Source: Calonectria ilicicola (lineage: Eukaryota; Ascomycota; Sordariomycetes; Hypocreales; Nectriaceae). Taken from it: 64,000 nt of DNA. The notes under the pieces were generated by a model, which was not told the DNA's origin, did no database searches, and saw only the letters and a list, made by a program, of their open reading frames with translations. The DNA lies in the NCBI GenBank assembly GCA_020809705.1, contig CP085826.1, positions 5,890,001 to 5,954,000 of the forward strand, given 5' to 3'. Of the stretch, positions 22,585-33,053 are shown in pieces (within the stretch, counting starts at the first letter, position 1; every line of letters begins with the position of its first letter). Position numbers and translations under genes: made by a program.

Positions 22585-23925
22585 CTAGATGTTGTGCTGG
22601 CCAGAGGCACAGCCTCCTGTCAGACTAGGAACGGCATCTTCACCAGAGCCGATAGTGATAATTTCAGACCCGCAGTTTTTGTACTGCGCAATATCAATGT
22701 TCTTGTTATCCAGGTCGAAAACCGTGTAAGCAAACCTCATGAAAGAGTCACCCAAAATCTGCTGGTCACCATCTGCAACCTTGACAACACCCAACACGCA
22801 AGTGTCGTCGACCTGGTAAACTAGGTCGCTGAACCCAACAGTAACATTCACGCCGCTAAAGCCAAAAGTAAGGCCACCGTCGAGCTGTCGGACACTGCAA
22901 TCCACAAGGGGATACCCAAGAGCCTTGCTTTCAGTCGCTCCCGTGACGTTCCAAAGCTCAGATACGAGGACTGCCTCTAGTTTGCTAAATGTGTTGCCAC
23001 TGTCGACCAAGACGTTCTTGTTGGTCACGTTGAATACCTTGGAGCCGATTCCTGGGGAGGCGATGCTGAGTGACTTGTACTCGATAGTCAGTCGTGCTTG
23101 ACCATCAACCGACTTGACGATAGGTTGTTTGGATAATTTTCCACTGAACTTCTTGGTGTCAATGCCCCCGAACGTAAGGGCTCCGGTCGAATCATTCATA
23201 GACCCGAGGCCGATACTGTAAGCTCTGCTATTTGTGATGTTTTGCAAAAACAGGTTATCAAGTAGCAATGGGTATGTCTTGTTGATGGCCCAACCACCCA
23301 ATCCGGGAGCAAGACCCATGATGCCGAAAGGGAGACCCTGGGCAGCGGTTGTTACCCCCAGACGTTGTGATGTAATATTGGCACCTTTGAAAGTCAGCAT
23401 GAATCGAAGCATCATCCGCCAGTGAACACATACTTCCAACAGCGACAGTATCTAGGTACATGTCTAGCTCGACGCCAGTGAGTTCCTCGCCCTGACTGCC
23501 GTAGACGATCCTCTCTGATCCTCTAGGCCCTTGCGCGGTTGCTGACTTGGTTACGTTGAAAAAGGGCACTTTTTTGCAGCGAGCTCGTTGCCCAAATTCC
23601 TCAGAGACACTACTGCAATTGGGGTTTACCCAAAGCTCGCTCGAGCCGGTATCAATCGAGACATATGTTTTTTGTGGTGGAGTTCCAATCTCAACTACAA
23701 CGTCATGTTAAAACGGACAAGGCTGTATCGTTTGTAACCAGGGCACTTACTTTCTACCGAGTATAACTCAAGCTGATTGGTGATTTGGGTTTCAACAGAC
23801 TTTGAGTCTCGCTTCACTGGAAGATGCATGAAGCCATTGCCAATAGTCGCTCCGGGGAAGCTCGGGATCGCTTCAACCAGGCTGAGAGCAGCTAGAAAGC
23901 CAATGGTGCCCCTCAAGATGGACAT
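22585..23925 (-). CDS. Secreted pepsin-like aspartic protease (A1 family)
   Basis: Predicted extracellular endopeptidase of 411 residues. Exons: 23925-23751, 23694-23434, 23384-22585, with GT-AG ends. The chosen Met (MSILRGTIGFLAALSLVEA) starts a clean signal peptide; an upstream in-frame extension would spoil it. A propeptide with a KR site near residues 38-39 precedes the mature chain. Both catalytic aspartates are present: DTGSSELWV (about residue 73) and VDSGNTFSKL (about 273). GTPPQKTYVSI before the first site and several Asn-x-Ser/Thr sites fit a glycosylated secreted enzyme. The C-terminus has a Gly/Ser segment but no obvious GPI tail. It resembles the candidapepsin/opsin-like branch; substrate unknown. 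Confidence 0.93.
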
Positions 23926-24970
23926 GATCAAGTTTGAACTGAAAAAAATAAGAATAATGGGTGTAATGGTTGGTTTCACGTGAATTCCTAGAACGATCTG
24001 GCCCAAAATTCTGGCCGGATCAAAGCCTTTACTTATAAACTAAAATTTATAATGTCATTGCTCTTAGTGTCCATCTTTGCCAAAATCTGATTGATGCAAT
24101 TAGGGTCGCGACTCTATGCTTCATCAATTAGGTTCGTTCTATGACATGGAAGTCAGTCCTCGGAAGTAACCAAATAAATCCTTTCATTACTCTTTGCGGT
24201 GCTAGTGTCGCTCAATAAACGAACAAAACACCAGACACTGCCCGCCTTAACTTTCTAGGGTCGTCGTCGGGAGACACCCTGGCGCGATCCTTCTGTGGGA
24301 CCTCCGTCGCCGAATCTAGGATGGCATTCTCTCAGAATAGCATCATGGCAGGGCGCAGCCAAGCTAATGGAATAATTTAAAGGGCTGCCTGTGCCCAGTT
24401 AGGAGATTCAAATTCTGGAGCGTCGTCACCCAACCCCTCAATTCATCCTTCTAGGCACGAAGCTGAGGAAATATGACAGCATGACAGGAACAGCCTCATG
24501 AGCTTGCGTCAACCTCGCTATTGGATATCACTTGACCGCTTTGAAATATTCCGTCCTAAGCTTGTTCACCTCTATAGACGATATAGCCGTGCCAAATTGA
24601 TCACCTAGTTCTATATTCTTTTTCCACATTCTTCACCAAAGAAATCAGGAACGGAAGATCGCTGCTAAAAGCACTTGAATGTTTCCTTCAATCATTTTTG
24701 TTTGCAATGATCAGCCGTTGTTTATTGCATCCATCGCTCCGACCAGGACGACTCGAATTCCGGCAGCAGAATTTCAAAAAAATATCTTGTCTTATTAGGT
24801 ATATATGTAAAGATCCTCTGTTTAAAATTAAAAATAAAGCACACAAACGTTACCTTGATGTTTAGCGTTCGAGGATATTATTAGAGCAAGTAGACCAGAG
24901 CATAACTGCTATCGAGTCCTCAAGTGGGCAAATTAATATTAGATGGTCAATCAAGAATGTATGTACAGTT
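23926..24970. other. Intergenic upstream of aspartic protease
   Basis: About 1 kb, AT-rich, holding the protease promoter and the 3' side of the kinase-like gene (both minus strand). I see no gene or clear repeat. Confidence 0.6.
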
Positions 24971-26134
24971 TCACTCGTATTTTGCTGCATCAGGAGGTCC
25001 CGGGGCCGCCAGAAACAATCTCAGCTTCTGTAACTCACTGTCATCTCTCCCGGGCTCAACGACGCGGTCGATGCGGCCGTCGTCGAAGGCGATGCCTCGC
25101 CAGAGGAGTATCCCCAGTATGCGCGAGGGCGCCGTTTTCAGCACCCATGTCGCTTCCGAGGCCTCTGCGGCGGCCAGGCTGAGGAGTCGATTCCAGAATA
25201 CCTCTCGTAACTGCACGTGCTCCTGATAATACTGGAACCCTGTCACCGGGTCCTCGTGGCCAAGAACTTCCTCTAATCCGTACAGCGATACTCCCAAGGG
25301 CAACCATTCTGCTTCGGCCCAGTCGATTAGGCCCGTGAGATGTCCGGTGTTGGGGTCGATCATGATGTTGGCAGGGACCAGGTCGCCATGGGTCAGGCAC
25401 CATGGCAGTCTCTCAATGCGATCCATCAAGGAGCTGACCTCCTCTACTTGTTCTCTTAGGGCGCCATCGGGTAGTCCTCTGAGAACATCTAAACGCCATC
25501 GGAGCGAGGCACCGACTTTGCCTTTCTGAAAGGTCTTGTCCTCACCTGCATCCTCTTCTGACTGTCCATGGTGCAAGCTAATCGCAAACACTTCAGCCAA
25601 ATCCTCGACCAGCTGTTTCCGGAACAACACCTGAATCTCGCCATCCAGATTTTTCATTTGTTGGAACTCCTTTAGCGTGATGCCGGGGATGCGCTCCTGG
25701 ATATAAACATGCAGCCGTGGCTGGTTGTCTCTAGAGCGTCTGACAGGAAAGCACCCCAAATACTGTGTTCGGGGGACAAGGTCTCCGTAGATCATTCGTG
25801 CCTCTTCGCAAACCTTTAAATTTAATTGATGCGCTTCGGGGCGAAATTGAAGCAGGTGGGTTTTGGATATCGCCAGCGTATATGAGCAGTACCCTTGCGA
25901 TGGGACTGATCGTACCTCGGCATCCGGATAGAGCGACCTTGCGAGTAAGTGACAGGCTTCCTTCATGCAGCGATCAAAGCCATTCCGTCGAAAGAATTCA
26001 TCTGCCTCGGACGATTCGTCTGATGCGGGATCGATTCTGGGAGAAGAAGAGCGAACGGACAAGCGATCCAGAAACTTGGGCGTTTGAAATGGCAATCGGT
26101 CGAGGGCGACAACGCGGGCAGATAACGACGCCAT
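24971..26134 (-). CDS. APH-fold phosphotransferase-like protein
   Basis: Single-exon protein of 387 residues in the aminoglycoside phosphotransferase/choline-kinase-like superfamily. The catalytic loop is HGDLVPANIMID (about residue 249), and the metal-binding Asp follows in GHLTGLIDWAEAEWLP. The N-terminal half has a possible nucleotide-binding segment around YTLAISKTHLLQFRPEA. This family is greatly expanded in filamentous fungi and most members have no known substrate; true antibiotic resistance is not implied. The frame starts at a clear ATG and has no splice signals inside. It is followed on the same strand by the aspartic protease and preceded by the 2OG oxygenase, but no shared pathway is evident. 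Confidence 0.88.
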   Translation of the reverse strand: MASLSARVVALDRLPFQTPKFLDRLSVRSSSPRIDPASDESSEADEFFRRNGFDRCMKEACHLLARSLYPDAEVRSVPSQGYCSYTLAISKTHLLQFRPEAHQLNLKVCEEARMIYGDLVPRTQYLGCFPVRRSRDNQPRLHVYIQERIPGITLKEFQQMKNLDGEIQVLFRKQLVEDLAEVFAISLHHGQSEEDAGEDKTFQKGKVGASLRWRLDVLRGLPDGALREQVEEVSSLMDRIERLPWCLTHGDLVPANIMIDPNTGHLTGLIDWAEAEWLPLGVSLYGLEEVLGHEDPVTGFQYYQEHVQLREVFWNRLLSLAAAEASEATWVLKTAPSRILGILLWRGIAFDDGRIDRVVEPGRDDSELQKLRLFLAAPGPPDAAKYE

Positions 26135-26561
26135 AATCAGGCCTTGCTATGCGAGAATAAGGGAGCAGGTTATTGACGCAGCAAAAAAAAACGTGAGCTT
26201 CGTCAGTGGCTTTTTATAACCTGACATTGTCACATTTGTCCTACTTAGATGGCTACAACGGTACCCCATCCGACCGGGGGGCTAGCCCCCACGTCGACGA
26301 ACCATCTGACTCTGGGACCCCAATTGCACGCAACAAACCGCGTCAGAAGGCCTGAGTATCATATCCCCTTCCGGTCCGTGCCGCATGATGGCTTGCTTGA
26401 TCGGTCTGGGGTAGGGACAAATGGCGCAACTTCTCGGGGAGATCTGCCCGAAGCTTTATTTATTGTGCTCACCGGTCTGGGGCAGCACTCGATTCAGAAG
26501 CATGCTAGCCATGTTCTGGAGTAAGACCCTGCATTCCTCATGCCGCTAGGTTGCCGCCAGC
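26135..26561. other. Short intergenic between APH-like and 2OG oxygenase genes
   Basis: About 430 bp between two minus-strand genes, containing an A8-9 run near 26185. A 91-codon plus-strand frame (26249-26524) lacks any recognisable feature and is probably chance. Confidence 0.6.
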
Positions 26562-27742
26562 TCAATACGTTGCCGCGAGTCTCTGCACCAAGTAGTCGCC
26601 GCTGTTGATTCCATCGTACTTTTTGTCTTGCTCCGTAGCATATGTCCCCGGCAGAGCCTCGATTTTGCTATCAAAATTGGGATTGCAAAAGTAACTGGCA
26701 ACATGTTAGAAACCACCCTTTAAAGGGCAAAAAAAGAAGGGGAGAAATGAGCTTACGCAATGCTATATCGAGGAGGGTAAGAGTCTGCCTCTTTTCGAGG
26801 TGGTTCCACCACACGATGGATAGTGCTCTTAATAGTATCGTTGCTCCACCTGGCCAATAAATCGCCAGCATTGATAACAACGGTGCCCTCAATGGGCGTC
26901 GCATCTACAAATGTGCCATTGGGGCTCTTTACTTGCAGTCCGCCCCTGTTATCCTGGAACAGAAGCGTGATTGAGCCGTAGTCCTGTGATGAATGGTTAA
27001 TCACTTGCGACATGCAATGGCCTGGCTCCACTTACACTGTGCTCTCCGGCTCGCACAGCACCTGGGTTGATCTTGAACACGTCAGACTTGACCGAAGGAT
27101 AGTGCAACAAACGAAGAGTGTTGTCTCCGACGTCCAGAAAGCCGTCAAAGAACTCCTCGTCCAGCCCCATGCCCACAGCAATAGCCCTCATGACCTCAAC
27201 GTGTAGCTTCTTGCACTGTTCAAAGAACCCGAGCATGTCGTTCCGGAAACCAGTCATGGCGCCCTGGTCTTTGGGCCAATGGTTTGGGAACCCCTCGTGA
27301 CCCTCACGGCCAATCTCGAGGCTTTCCTTGAGGTCGGGTGCTGAGGCGCGAATCTTTTCGACGTCGTCGGCGTCCATGAGATTGGTGACCTTTTCGCGGC
27401 CAGGCGCCGAGTATCCGCGGTTAGCCTCGGGTGTTGTCCAGCACAGGTCCATCTTGTCCTCGAGCGGCTGCTCAAAGAACTTGGCCGACATGGAAAAGGC
27501 ATGCTTCAGGTCGTCGCTCGGAATGGCAAAGTTCTTCAGGTAAATGAAGCCAGCCGTCTGGAAGCCGTGGAGGATCGCCTTGGCGGTCTCTTGGCGCTCT
27601 GCGTGGCTGCCATTGAGGAAGGACGAAAAGTCGATGAGCTAGGTGGGCAAAATGTTAGCGAGTATCACAGTTTGGTGGCTGAAGAAAGAAAGCGCACCGG
27701 GATGACAAGCCCCTCTTTGCTAACAGCAGCGTCAGAAGGCAT
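26562..27742 (-). CDS. 2-oxoglutarate/Fe(II) oxygenase, isopenicillin-N-synthase-like
   Basis: Non-heme iron oxygenase of 335 residues with the DIOX_N plus 2OG-FeII_Oxy layout. Exons: 27742-27698, 27638-27036, 26983-26757, 26694-26562, all GT-AG. The N-terminal domain has IPLIDFSSFLNGS and GFQTAGFIYLKNFAIP. Iron ligands are visible as HSD (GEHS/DYGSITLLFQD, about residues 215-217, interrupted by an intron) and the later His in STIHRVVEPP (about 272). The 2-oxoglutarate-binding RxS is RYS in PPRYSIAYF. All key residues are intact. Such enzymes hydroxylate, desaturate or cyclise small molecules; substrate cannot be inferred. It is divergently paired with the amidohydrolase gene across 755 bp. 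Confidence 0.93.
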
Positions 27743-28497
27743 GGTGTCACAGAAGAATGGGCAAGATGGCAGCAATTAGAATGTCACGAACAACGCGAGA
27801 GTGAGGATTGGCAAGCTGAATGGGGGGGGGGAGGCAACCGGATGGCGCCGATGGGAGGATATATATACAAAATACAAGGCCAAACCTGTGTCTGATCAGG
27901 GTCGTCGCTCCCCAGGCGACAAGGTTTAGCCGCAGACGGGCCAGGCCATGGGCGCACATCAGCGATGCGCCTCGAATGGATTTGATAGCCAAGTAATCAC
28001 GGCAAGTCTCATGCGTTGACATTAGCCCCTCCTTGGCTGCTGATAAGAAGCAGTCAGATGCCAAGCGCTGCACCAGCGATAGCGACTAACACCAAAGTGA
28101 AAGTGGGGGGAGGGGAAGCTCGCTCATGTATCATGATGCGCGCCGGGGGGCTGCGACCTTCCGCATCTTGTTGTTGGCCGATTATCCACCTCAATTCGAT
28201 GCACTACGCAGGGTGTGTTTGCCGACCTTGCAGCAGTGGACTTCGGCGCCTTGCGAGCCGATGAGCAGCGCATCGTGCCGTGAAAGGAACGGGGAGGGCT
28301 GAGACATGGTCTCTAACCCCGCGATCAACCACCGCCCGTGCTACACACCACCACCATAATCATCGCTGATGCCCGATACCACCGTTCCCTGTCGCCTCAC
28401 CTTTAATTGAAGAGAGGGGGGAAAAGAAAAGAAGAAAAAAACATCACAAGCCACACCCAACCACTACACAGTCACACATCCTCGCCATCCCTTGACC
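27743..28497. promoter_or_regulatory. Divergent promoter region, 2OG oxygenase/amidohydrolase
   Basis: 755 bp between divergent start codons, so both promoters lie here. A G9-10 run occurs near 27820 and a TATATATAC stretch near 27860. The two enzymes could be co-regulated, but the sequence does not prove it. Confidence 0.5.
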
Positions 28498-29634
28498 ATG
28501 TCGGCCTCAGATATACGCATTGTGGACATCCACACCCATATGTACCCTCCCTCCTACATTCGCATCCTCGAGTCTCGCTCCTCCATCCCGCTGGTTCGGT
28601 CATTTCCCCAGACGCCAGATCCGCGACTCATCCTGCTAGAGGCAGAGGTCAAGGCCCTCGAGGAAGCCACACAAGATGTCACCGCAAAACCGCCGGGGAG
28701 GCCGTTGACGTCTCACTACGCCTCGCTCGCGCAAAAGATTCACTTCATGGACACCCACAACATTGAAATCAGCGTCATCTCTCTCGCCAATCCATGGCTT
28801 GACTTTTTGGAGCCGTCAGAGGCGGGTGCAATCGCAGAGTCTGTCAACAATGAATTCTCAGAAATGTGTGGTCAGCACCCAGGCAGGTTGTTCTTCTTCG
28901 GCACACTGCCTCTCCCAGCCTCACTTAATGCCGTTCTCGCATCCATTGACCACCTCAGCAAACTCAAGTACTGCCGTGGTATCATATTGGGTACCTCTGG
29001 AATTGGAAAGGGTCTGGATGACCCCAATATGCTTCCAATCTTCAAGGCTTTGGCTGCTGCAAGACTAAAGATATTCCTCCATCCTCACTATGGCCTACCC
29101 AATGACGTTTGGGGCCCAAGGGCTAGTGCCGAGTATGGCCATGTCCTCCCTCTAGCTCTTGGTTTCCCAATGGAGACGACCATTGCAGTCACTAGAATGT
29201 ACCTTGCAGGTCTCTTTGACAAGGTGCCATCGCTGCGCATGATTCTTGCCCACAGCGGCGGAACTCTCCCGTTCCTTGCAGGCCGCATAGAGAGCTGCAT
29301 TGTGCATGATGGACAGCTGGTCCGCGAAGGAAAGGCAGGAAAAGGCCGCCGAACTATCTGGGACGTGTTGAAGGAACAGATCTATTTGGATGCTGTCGTC
29401 TACTCCGAGGTTGGGCTCAAGGCTGCCATCGACGCGAGCGGTGCAGATCGACTTATGTTTGGCACGGATCATCCTTTCTTCCCCCCTCTCACTTCGGACG
29501 AGCAAGGAGAATGGGAAAGTGTCAGTTTGAATGCAGCGGCAGTTACCAAAGCTCTGGGACCGGGAACGCCTGAAGCCGCCTCCATCATGGGGTTGAATGC
29601 GATTGACGTTTTGCAACTCTACGAAACTGATTGA
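28498..29634 (+). CDS. Amidohydrolase-family decarboxylase, ACMSD-like
   Basis: Single-exon metal-dependent enzyme of 378 residues of the amidohydrolase-2 family, whose members include aminocarboxymuconate-semialdehyde decarboxylase, gamma-resorcylate and 2,3-dihydroxybenzoate decarboxylases. The N-terminal HxH is in DIHTHMYPP (His12, His14). Further ligands are His195 in FLHPHYG, His252 in ILAHSGG and Asp324 in MFGTDHPFF. This is the expected order for a one-metal TIM barrel. The ATG at 28498 was chosen because the barrel's first strand starts only a few residues later. It may act on an aromatic or quinolinate-pathway acid; exact substrate unknown. It converges with the DnaJ gene 100 bp downstream. 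Confidence 0.9.
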   Translation: MSASDIRIVDIHTHMYPPSYIRILESRSSIPLVRSFPQTPDPRLILLEAEVKALEEATQDVTAKPPGRPLTSHYASLAQKIHFMDTHNIEISVISLANPWLDFLEPSEAGAIAESVNNEFSEMCGQHPGRLFFFGTLPLPASLNAVLASIDHLSKLKYCRGIILGTSGIGKGLDDPNMLPIFKALAAARLKIFLHPHYGLPNDVWGPRASAEYGHVLPLALGFPMETTIAVTRMYLAGLFDKVPSLRMILAHSGGTLPFLAGRIESCIVHDGQLVREGKAGKGRRTIWDVLKEQIYLDAVVYSEVGLKAAIDASGADRLMFGTDHPFFPPLTSDEQGEWESVSLNAAAVTKALGPGTPEAASIMGLNAIDVLQLYETD

Positions 29635-29734
29635 GTCTAGATGTTCGATATTAGCAACAAAACAACAAATATTTTTTGGTATATTGAGAGAGCTACCCAT
29701 CCAGTGTCATTCATCATTCCCATTTCGATCTCCT

Positions 29735-30586
29735 TCATGCTGCCGATACTCCCTCGGCATACTTGACTTCAGCTTGGTGTATTCGTAGCTTCGCCTCTCG
29801 TAGGAGTTTTTGTGCCTCTTCGTGTGCATCGGGTGTTGCCTCTTGTTTTCCCAAATTCCTTACAGCTTGCACGGCTCTCAGTTTGTCGCACACTAGCTCC
29901 CAGTATTGTTTGCGTTCCGTCCCCAGATCCACCACGTAATCTCCTGGTACAGCGATCACTCCGTGTAGAGGTTCATGGGGTTGTGACTTGGTTTCTGCGG
30001 CTGCAGCAGCCTTCCTTGACTTTCGTAGGAACTTTTCTCTCGCTTCGTCCTGCTTCTTCTTCTCTTTCTTTTCTTTGAGCCGCCGTTTCGCTTCGATGAG
30101 ATCCTCTAATTCTTGCGCAGCATTTTCTTGCCGTTTCTTCTCCTCGTCAAACATCTGCTTCTCTTTCTGCAGTCGCTCCCTCTCCTTCTCTATAGCCTCC
30201 TTGTCTTGTCGCTCCTTTTCCTCTTTTTGCCGTTTCCAAGCATTCTCCCGGGACTCTAAATCATCGACGAGGCGCTTGCGTTGCTGGTCCATGGCCTCTC
30301 GCTCCTGCTTTCGCAGCAGCGCAGCTTTGATAGCGCTATCATATGCTGCACGCGCAGCAGGGTCGGAGAGAACATCGCGGGCACGCTCGAACAGCTGCCA
30401 TTTCTCGGCATCGAAGTTGGCGCCTGCCTTGTCGGGGTGGTACTTGATCGAGCGTTTTCGCCATGCGCGGTGGATGTCATCTTTGGGCGTGAGCGCGTCG
30501 ACACCCAGTAGATCGTAAATATCGATATCTTTTGAAGCATATTCCTGCGCAAACTGCAGCAGCTCGGCGGCGTTGGAATCCCCCAT
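29735..30586 (-). CDS. CWF23: J-domain splicing factor, Cwf23/DNAJC17 type
   Basis: Single-exon 283-residue protein. A J-domain occupies about residues 20-90, with the HPD tripeptide in YHPDKAGANFDAEKW. A long charged coiled coil (about 95-195) rich in Lys/Glu/Arg follows, then a C-terminal globular part around VIAVPGDYVVDLGTERKQYWE. This order matches fission-yeast Cwf23 and human DNAJC17, spliceosome-associated J-proteins; yeast Cwc23 is related. The likely role is in the nucleus during spliceosome assembly or disassembly. Convergent with the ACMSD-like gene. Confidence 0.9.
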   Translation of the reverse strand: MGDSNAAELLQFAQEYASKDIDIYDLLGVDALTPKDDIHRAWRKRSIKYHPDKAGANFDAEKWQLFERARDVLSDPAARAAYDSAIKAALLRKQEREAMDQQRKRLVDDLESRENAWKRQKEEKERQDKEAIEKERERLQKEKQMFDEEKKRQENAAQELEDLIEAKRRLKEKKEKKKQDEAREKFLRKSRKAAAAAETKSQPHEPLHGVIAVPGDYVVDLGTERKQYWELVCDKLRAVQAVRNLGKQEATPDAHEEAQKLLREAKLRIHQAEVKYAEGVSAA

Positions 30587-31186
30587 GACGATTTCGTGAA
30601 GGCGGGTTGGTCAAGAGTGGGCGGGCAGTGGGCGATGATCGCAAACGAATCGGTCGCAGTGTCGACAATGGGAAGCTTTAAAAGGAGACACAGTCGCAAA
30701 TGATAGACGAAGTTACCGAACAGGATATTAATGCAAGACCGCGCACTGATTCATGCTGGCAGGAAAAAGAAACCAAGCAGTGGTTGGAGAAGTGAGGCAC
30801 TCTGGCGCAGCAACAACCAAGTGGGAACTTCAAGGCTCAGTCGCCAAAAAAGTTGCAAGGGTCTGCCTGGTGACAGGCCCATCAATTTGATACGCGCCTA
30901 CACGTGACATGTGCCAACACAGAGACAATTCAACGACACTCAGATCCAAGGCTGACATTTTCGTATAATTTTGAAAAAAATAAATGGCATTGTATTTAAT
31001 CATCAATATTGAAATGGACAACTCTAACAAACAGCCCACGGGTCAATCCCCCAGACTGTTCCCTCGCGTCAATACACCAAACTCACCATTACGTCCAAGC
31101 ACTCTAAGGATGCGAATTCCAACGCTATAAATAAACACCCTCCATTCCTCCTGGTATCAATTTCTCAAACGCATTTTCACCTATAA
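30587..31186. other. Intergenic between CWF23 and DUF2235 gene
   Basis: About 600 bp, with AT-rich stretches near 30960-31010. It holds the CWF23 promoter and the 3' side of the DUF2235 gene. No gene is seen. Confidence 0.6.
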
Positions 31187-33053
31187 TCAATCCGAATCGG
31201 AATCCCGGGTTTCGATAAACTGGTAGACGTTGGGCGTTCCGCCCGAAAGCTTGAGCAAGTATCGCTCGTAAGGACCAAGCGGTTCCTCCACCATGACTCG
31301 TTGCTTCTTGTCAGTTGGTGCTGATTTTTCGTCACCAATATACTCCCAAATCCATCGGCCCTTGTCCCAGTCATTCGGTTCGCCAAGACTGTAATCTATA
31401 CCGTCAGGGCTCCAGTTAGGCTGGAAAGGTACGGGATCATCGTATTTAGCTTGAGTCCGCTTCACTGCCCAGTTCTTCAGCAGGGCTGGGCAGTCCCAAA
31501 TCGCTTGGTCATCAAGGCCAAGGCCTTGGCAAGCTAGTCGGATTCTAACTGTGCTGTGGATACGTTCGTTGGTATCCATGAGGAAACGTTCAGCATCAGC
31601 CTTTGTCTTTGGGTCCATCGGCTTGTACAGGCCTGGAGATCGAGTGATCTGGCCGGACAGCTTATAGAGCAGGCTAGTTGCCTTCTTGATGGTATGGAGA
31701 CCCCATGGGCGACACGGTGTGTTCTTTTCATAAATTGGATCAATAGCCCATTTCTCAACCACACCCTTCGGCTTCTTGCCCTTCAGGGCAGCATGGGTTG
31801 TCTCGTAGTATTGGACGTTCTGCTGAAAGACACGGTCCAGGGACGGGGCATCAAATTCGACCCCAATCGAGGCCAGCTGATCCATCATCCCTATGAAGAA
31901 TTAGTCCCTTTGATTCTCGCCAAAAACCCACGTTGGATCCTCGCAAGTGGTACCAGAGTGGCACACAGGCTGGACAGACGATGAGGATTAACTTACATGC
32001 TAGCGTGACGTTTGCAATCCCTTGGTCATCCCATCCTCCTCCACAGTTAGCGTGGTTTCCTGGGAACCATACTTGTCGAAGATCTGTTGCCCGCTCACTG
32101 GGGAGTCTCTCCCACACGGCAGGGCTAAATGGCGGGCGGTGCTCGTCTAAAGCAAGTGCGTGGAACGCATGCTCGATACGGTCCGACAAGGACGTATCGT
32201 ACCACTTATATGTATAGCACTGTCAGCATGGTCCAAATCTCATTCGAGGGGCAGGGGAGACTTATTCGTCATTATCTGGGCGGATTCCCAATTTTTCCAA
32301 CCAGGAAACACGCGGGATGCCAAGACTACCAACCGTATCCCACACGCAAACAGCCTTGATCTTGATCAGATCGCCTCCATTCTGCTTCACGCGAGTGTAG
32401 CCTATCTCTTCGAGACGAGCTCGATACTTTGCAGCAGCCCCCTCGCCCTTGGGCTTATTCGAGAATGGAATATTGGGGAAAGGGTCCTTGTAATTATGAT
32501 TATTCCAGTGCTGCATGTCCTTGAAGATTGGGTAGAAGTGATCGATGCCCTCACGAGTCAAAAGACCCAGGTTTGAAACCATGCCGGCCACCGAGCGGGC
32601 TGTGAAGGCACCGCGGGAGAATCCAACCAGGATGATTTCATCTCCATCCATGTAGTTGGCACACAGGTAAGAATAGGTTTCTCGCATTCGCTAACGTATA
32701 TTAGCTTTTAGTCCCCAATGCGACATTGGAGATGCACTCACCTCGGACAAACCCAACCCAAAAGCACCTCCAGTGATGCTGTCGATCGTGTTGCTACCAG
32801 TCCCGACACCGGATTCATAGTTGATGATCTGGAGCTTGCCATCGCTGCACCTCCGCTTGAAGCAGCGGGAGATACGGGTGACATTGGATGGGATCTGAAG
32901 AGTCCCCTCTGGCTTCAACAAGCCGGCCTTTTCATAGCCATTGTCACTGTTCATCCACGTTCCATCACAGCAAAGAATTAATCGTTTGTTGTTTGGGGGT
33001 GGATTGGTAGTCATTGCGAGTGGTGGGAGCTGGCTGCTAGCTTCTGGCGCCAT
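31187..33053 (-). CDS. DUF2235 hydrolase-like protein with a damaged splice donor
   Basis: Alpha/beta-hydrolase-like DUF2235 protein, related in fold to bacterial T6SS Tle1 phospholipases; the fungal members have no known function. The best model has exons 33053-32742, 32690-32265, 32204-31997 and 31890-31187 (549 residues). Motifs: LILCCDGTWMNSD near the N-terminus, nucleophile GFSRGAFTAR (about residue 130), WDTVGSLGIP, and AFHALALDEHRPPF in the third exon. Introns 1 and 3 are canonical. Intron 2 has a good branch (CTGAC) and acceptor, but exon 2 is followed directly by TAAGTC where GTAAGTC is expected, so the frame hits TAA at once. A one-base loss of the donor G explains this. If real, the product would stop at about 246 residues. 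The gene is either a recent loss, a sequence error, or non-canonically spliced. Confidence 0.8.
32205..32264 (-). other. Intron with missing donor G in the DUF2235 gene
   Basis: The 60-nt interval between GACGAA and TGGTACGAT starts TAAGTCTCC and ends ATAAG, with a CTGAC branch about 17 nt before the end. Length, branch and phase are those of a normal fungal intron. Only the first G of GT is absent, so the dinucleotide ends are TA-AG. Confidence 0.65.

Noticed and set aside
24971..26134. Interpretation as an aminoglycoside resistance gene
   Set aside because: The APH fold is widely expanded in fungi with mostly unknown substrates; nothing here supports antibiotic resistance.
26249..26524. 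91-codon plus-strand frame between two minus-strand genes
   Set aside because: No motif and no splice or conservation signal; it fits chance.
22585..30586. Interpretation as a secondary-metabolite cluster
   Set aside because: No polyketide, non-ribosomal peptide or terpene synthase and no pathway regulator is present among these genes.
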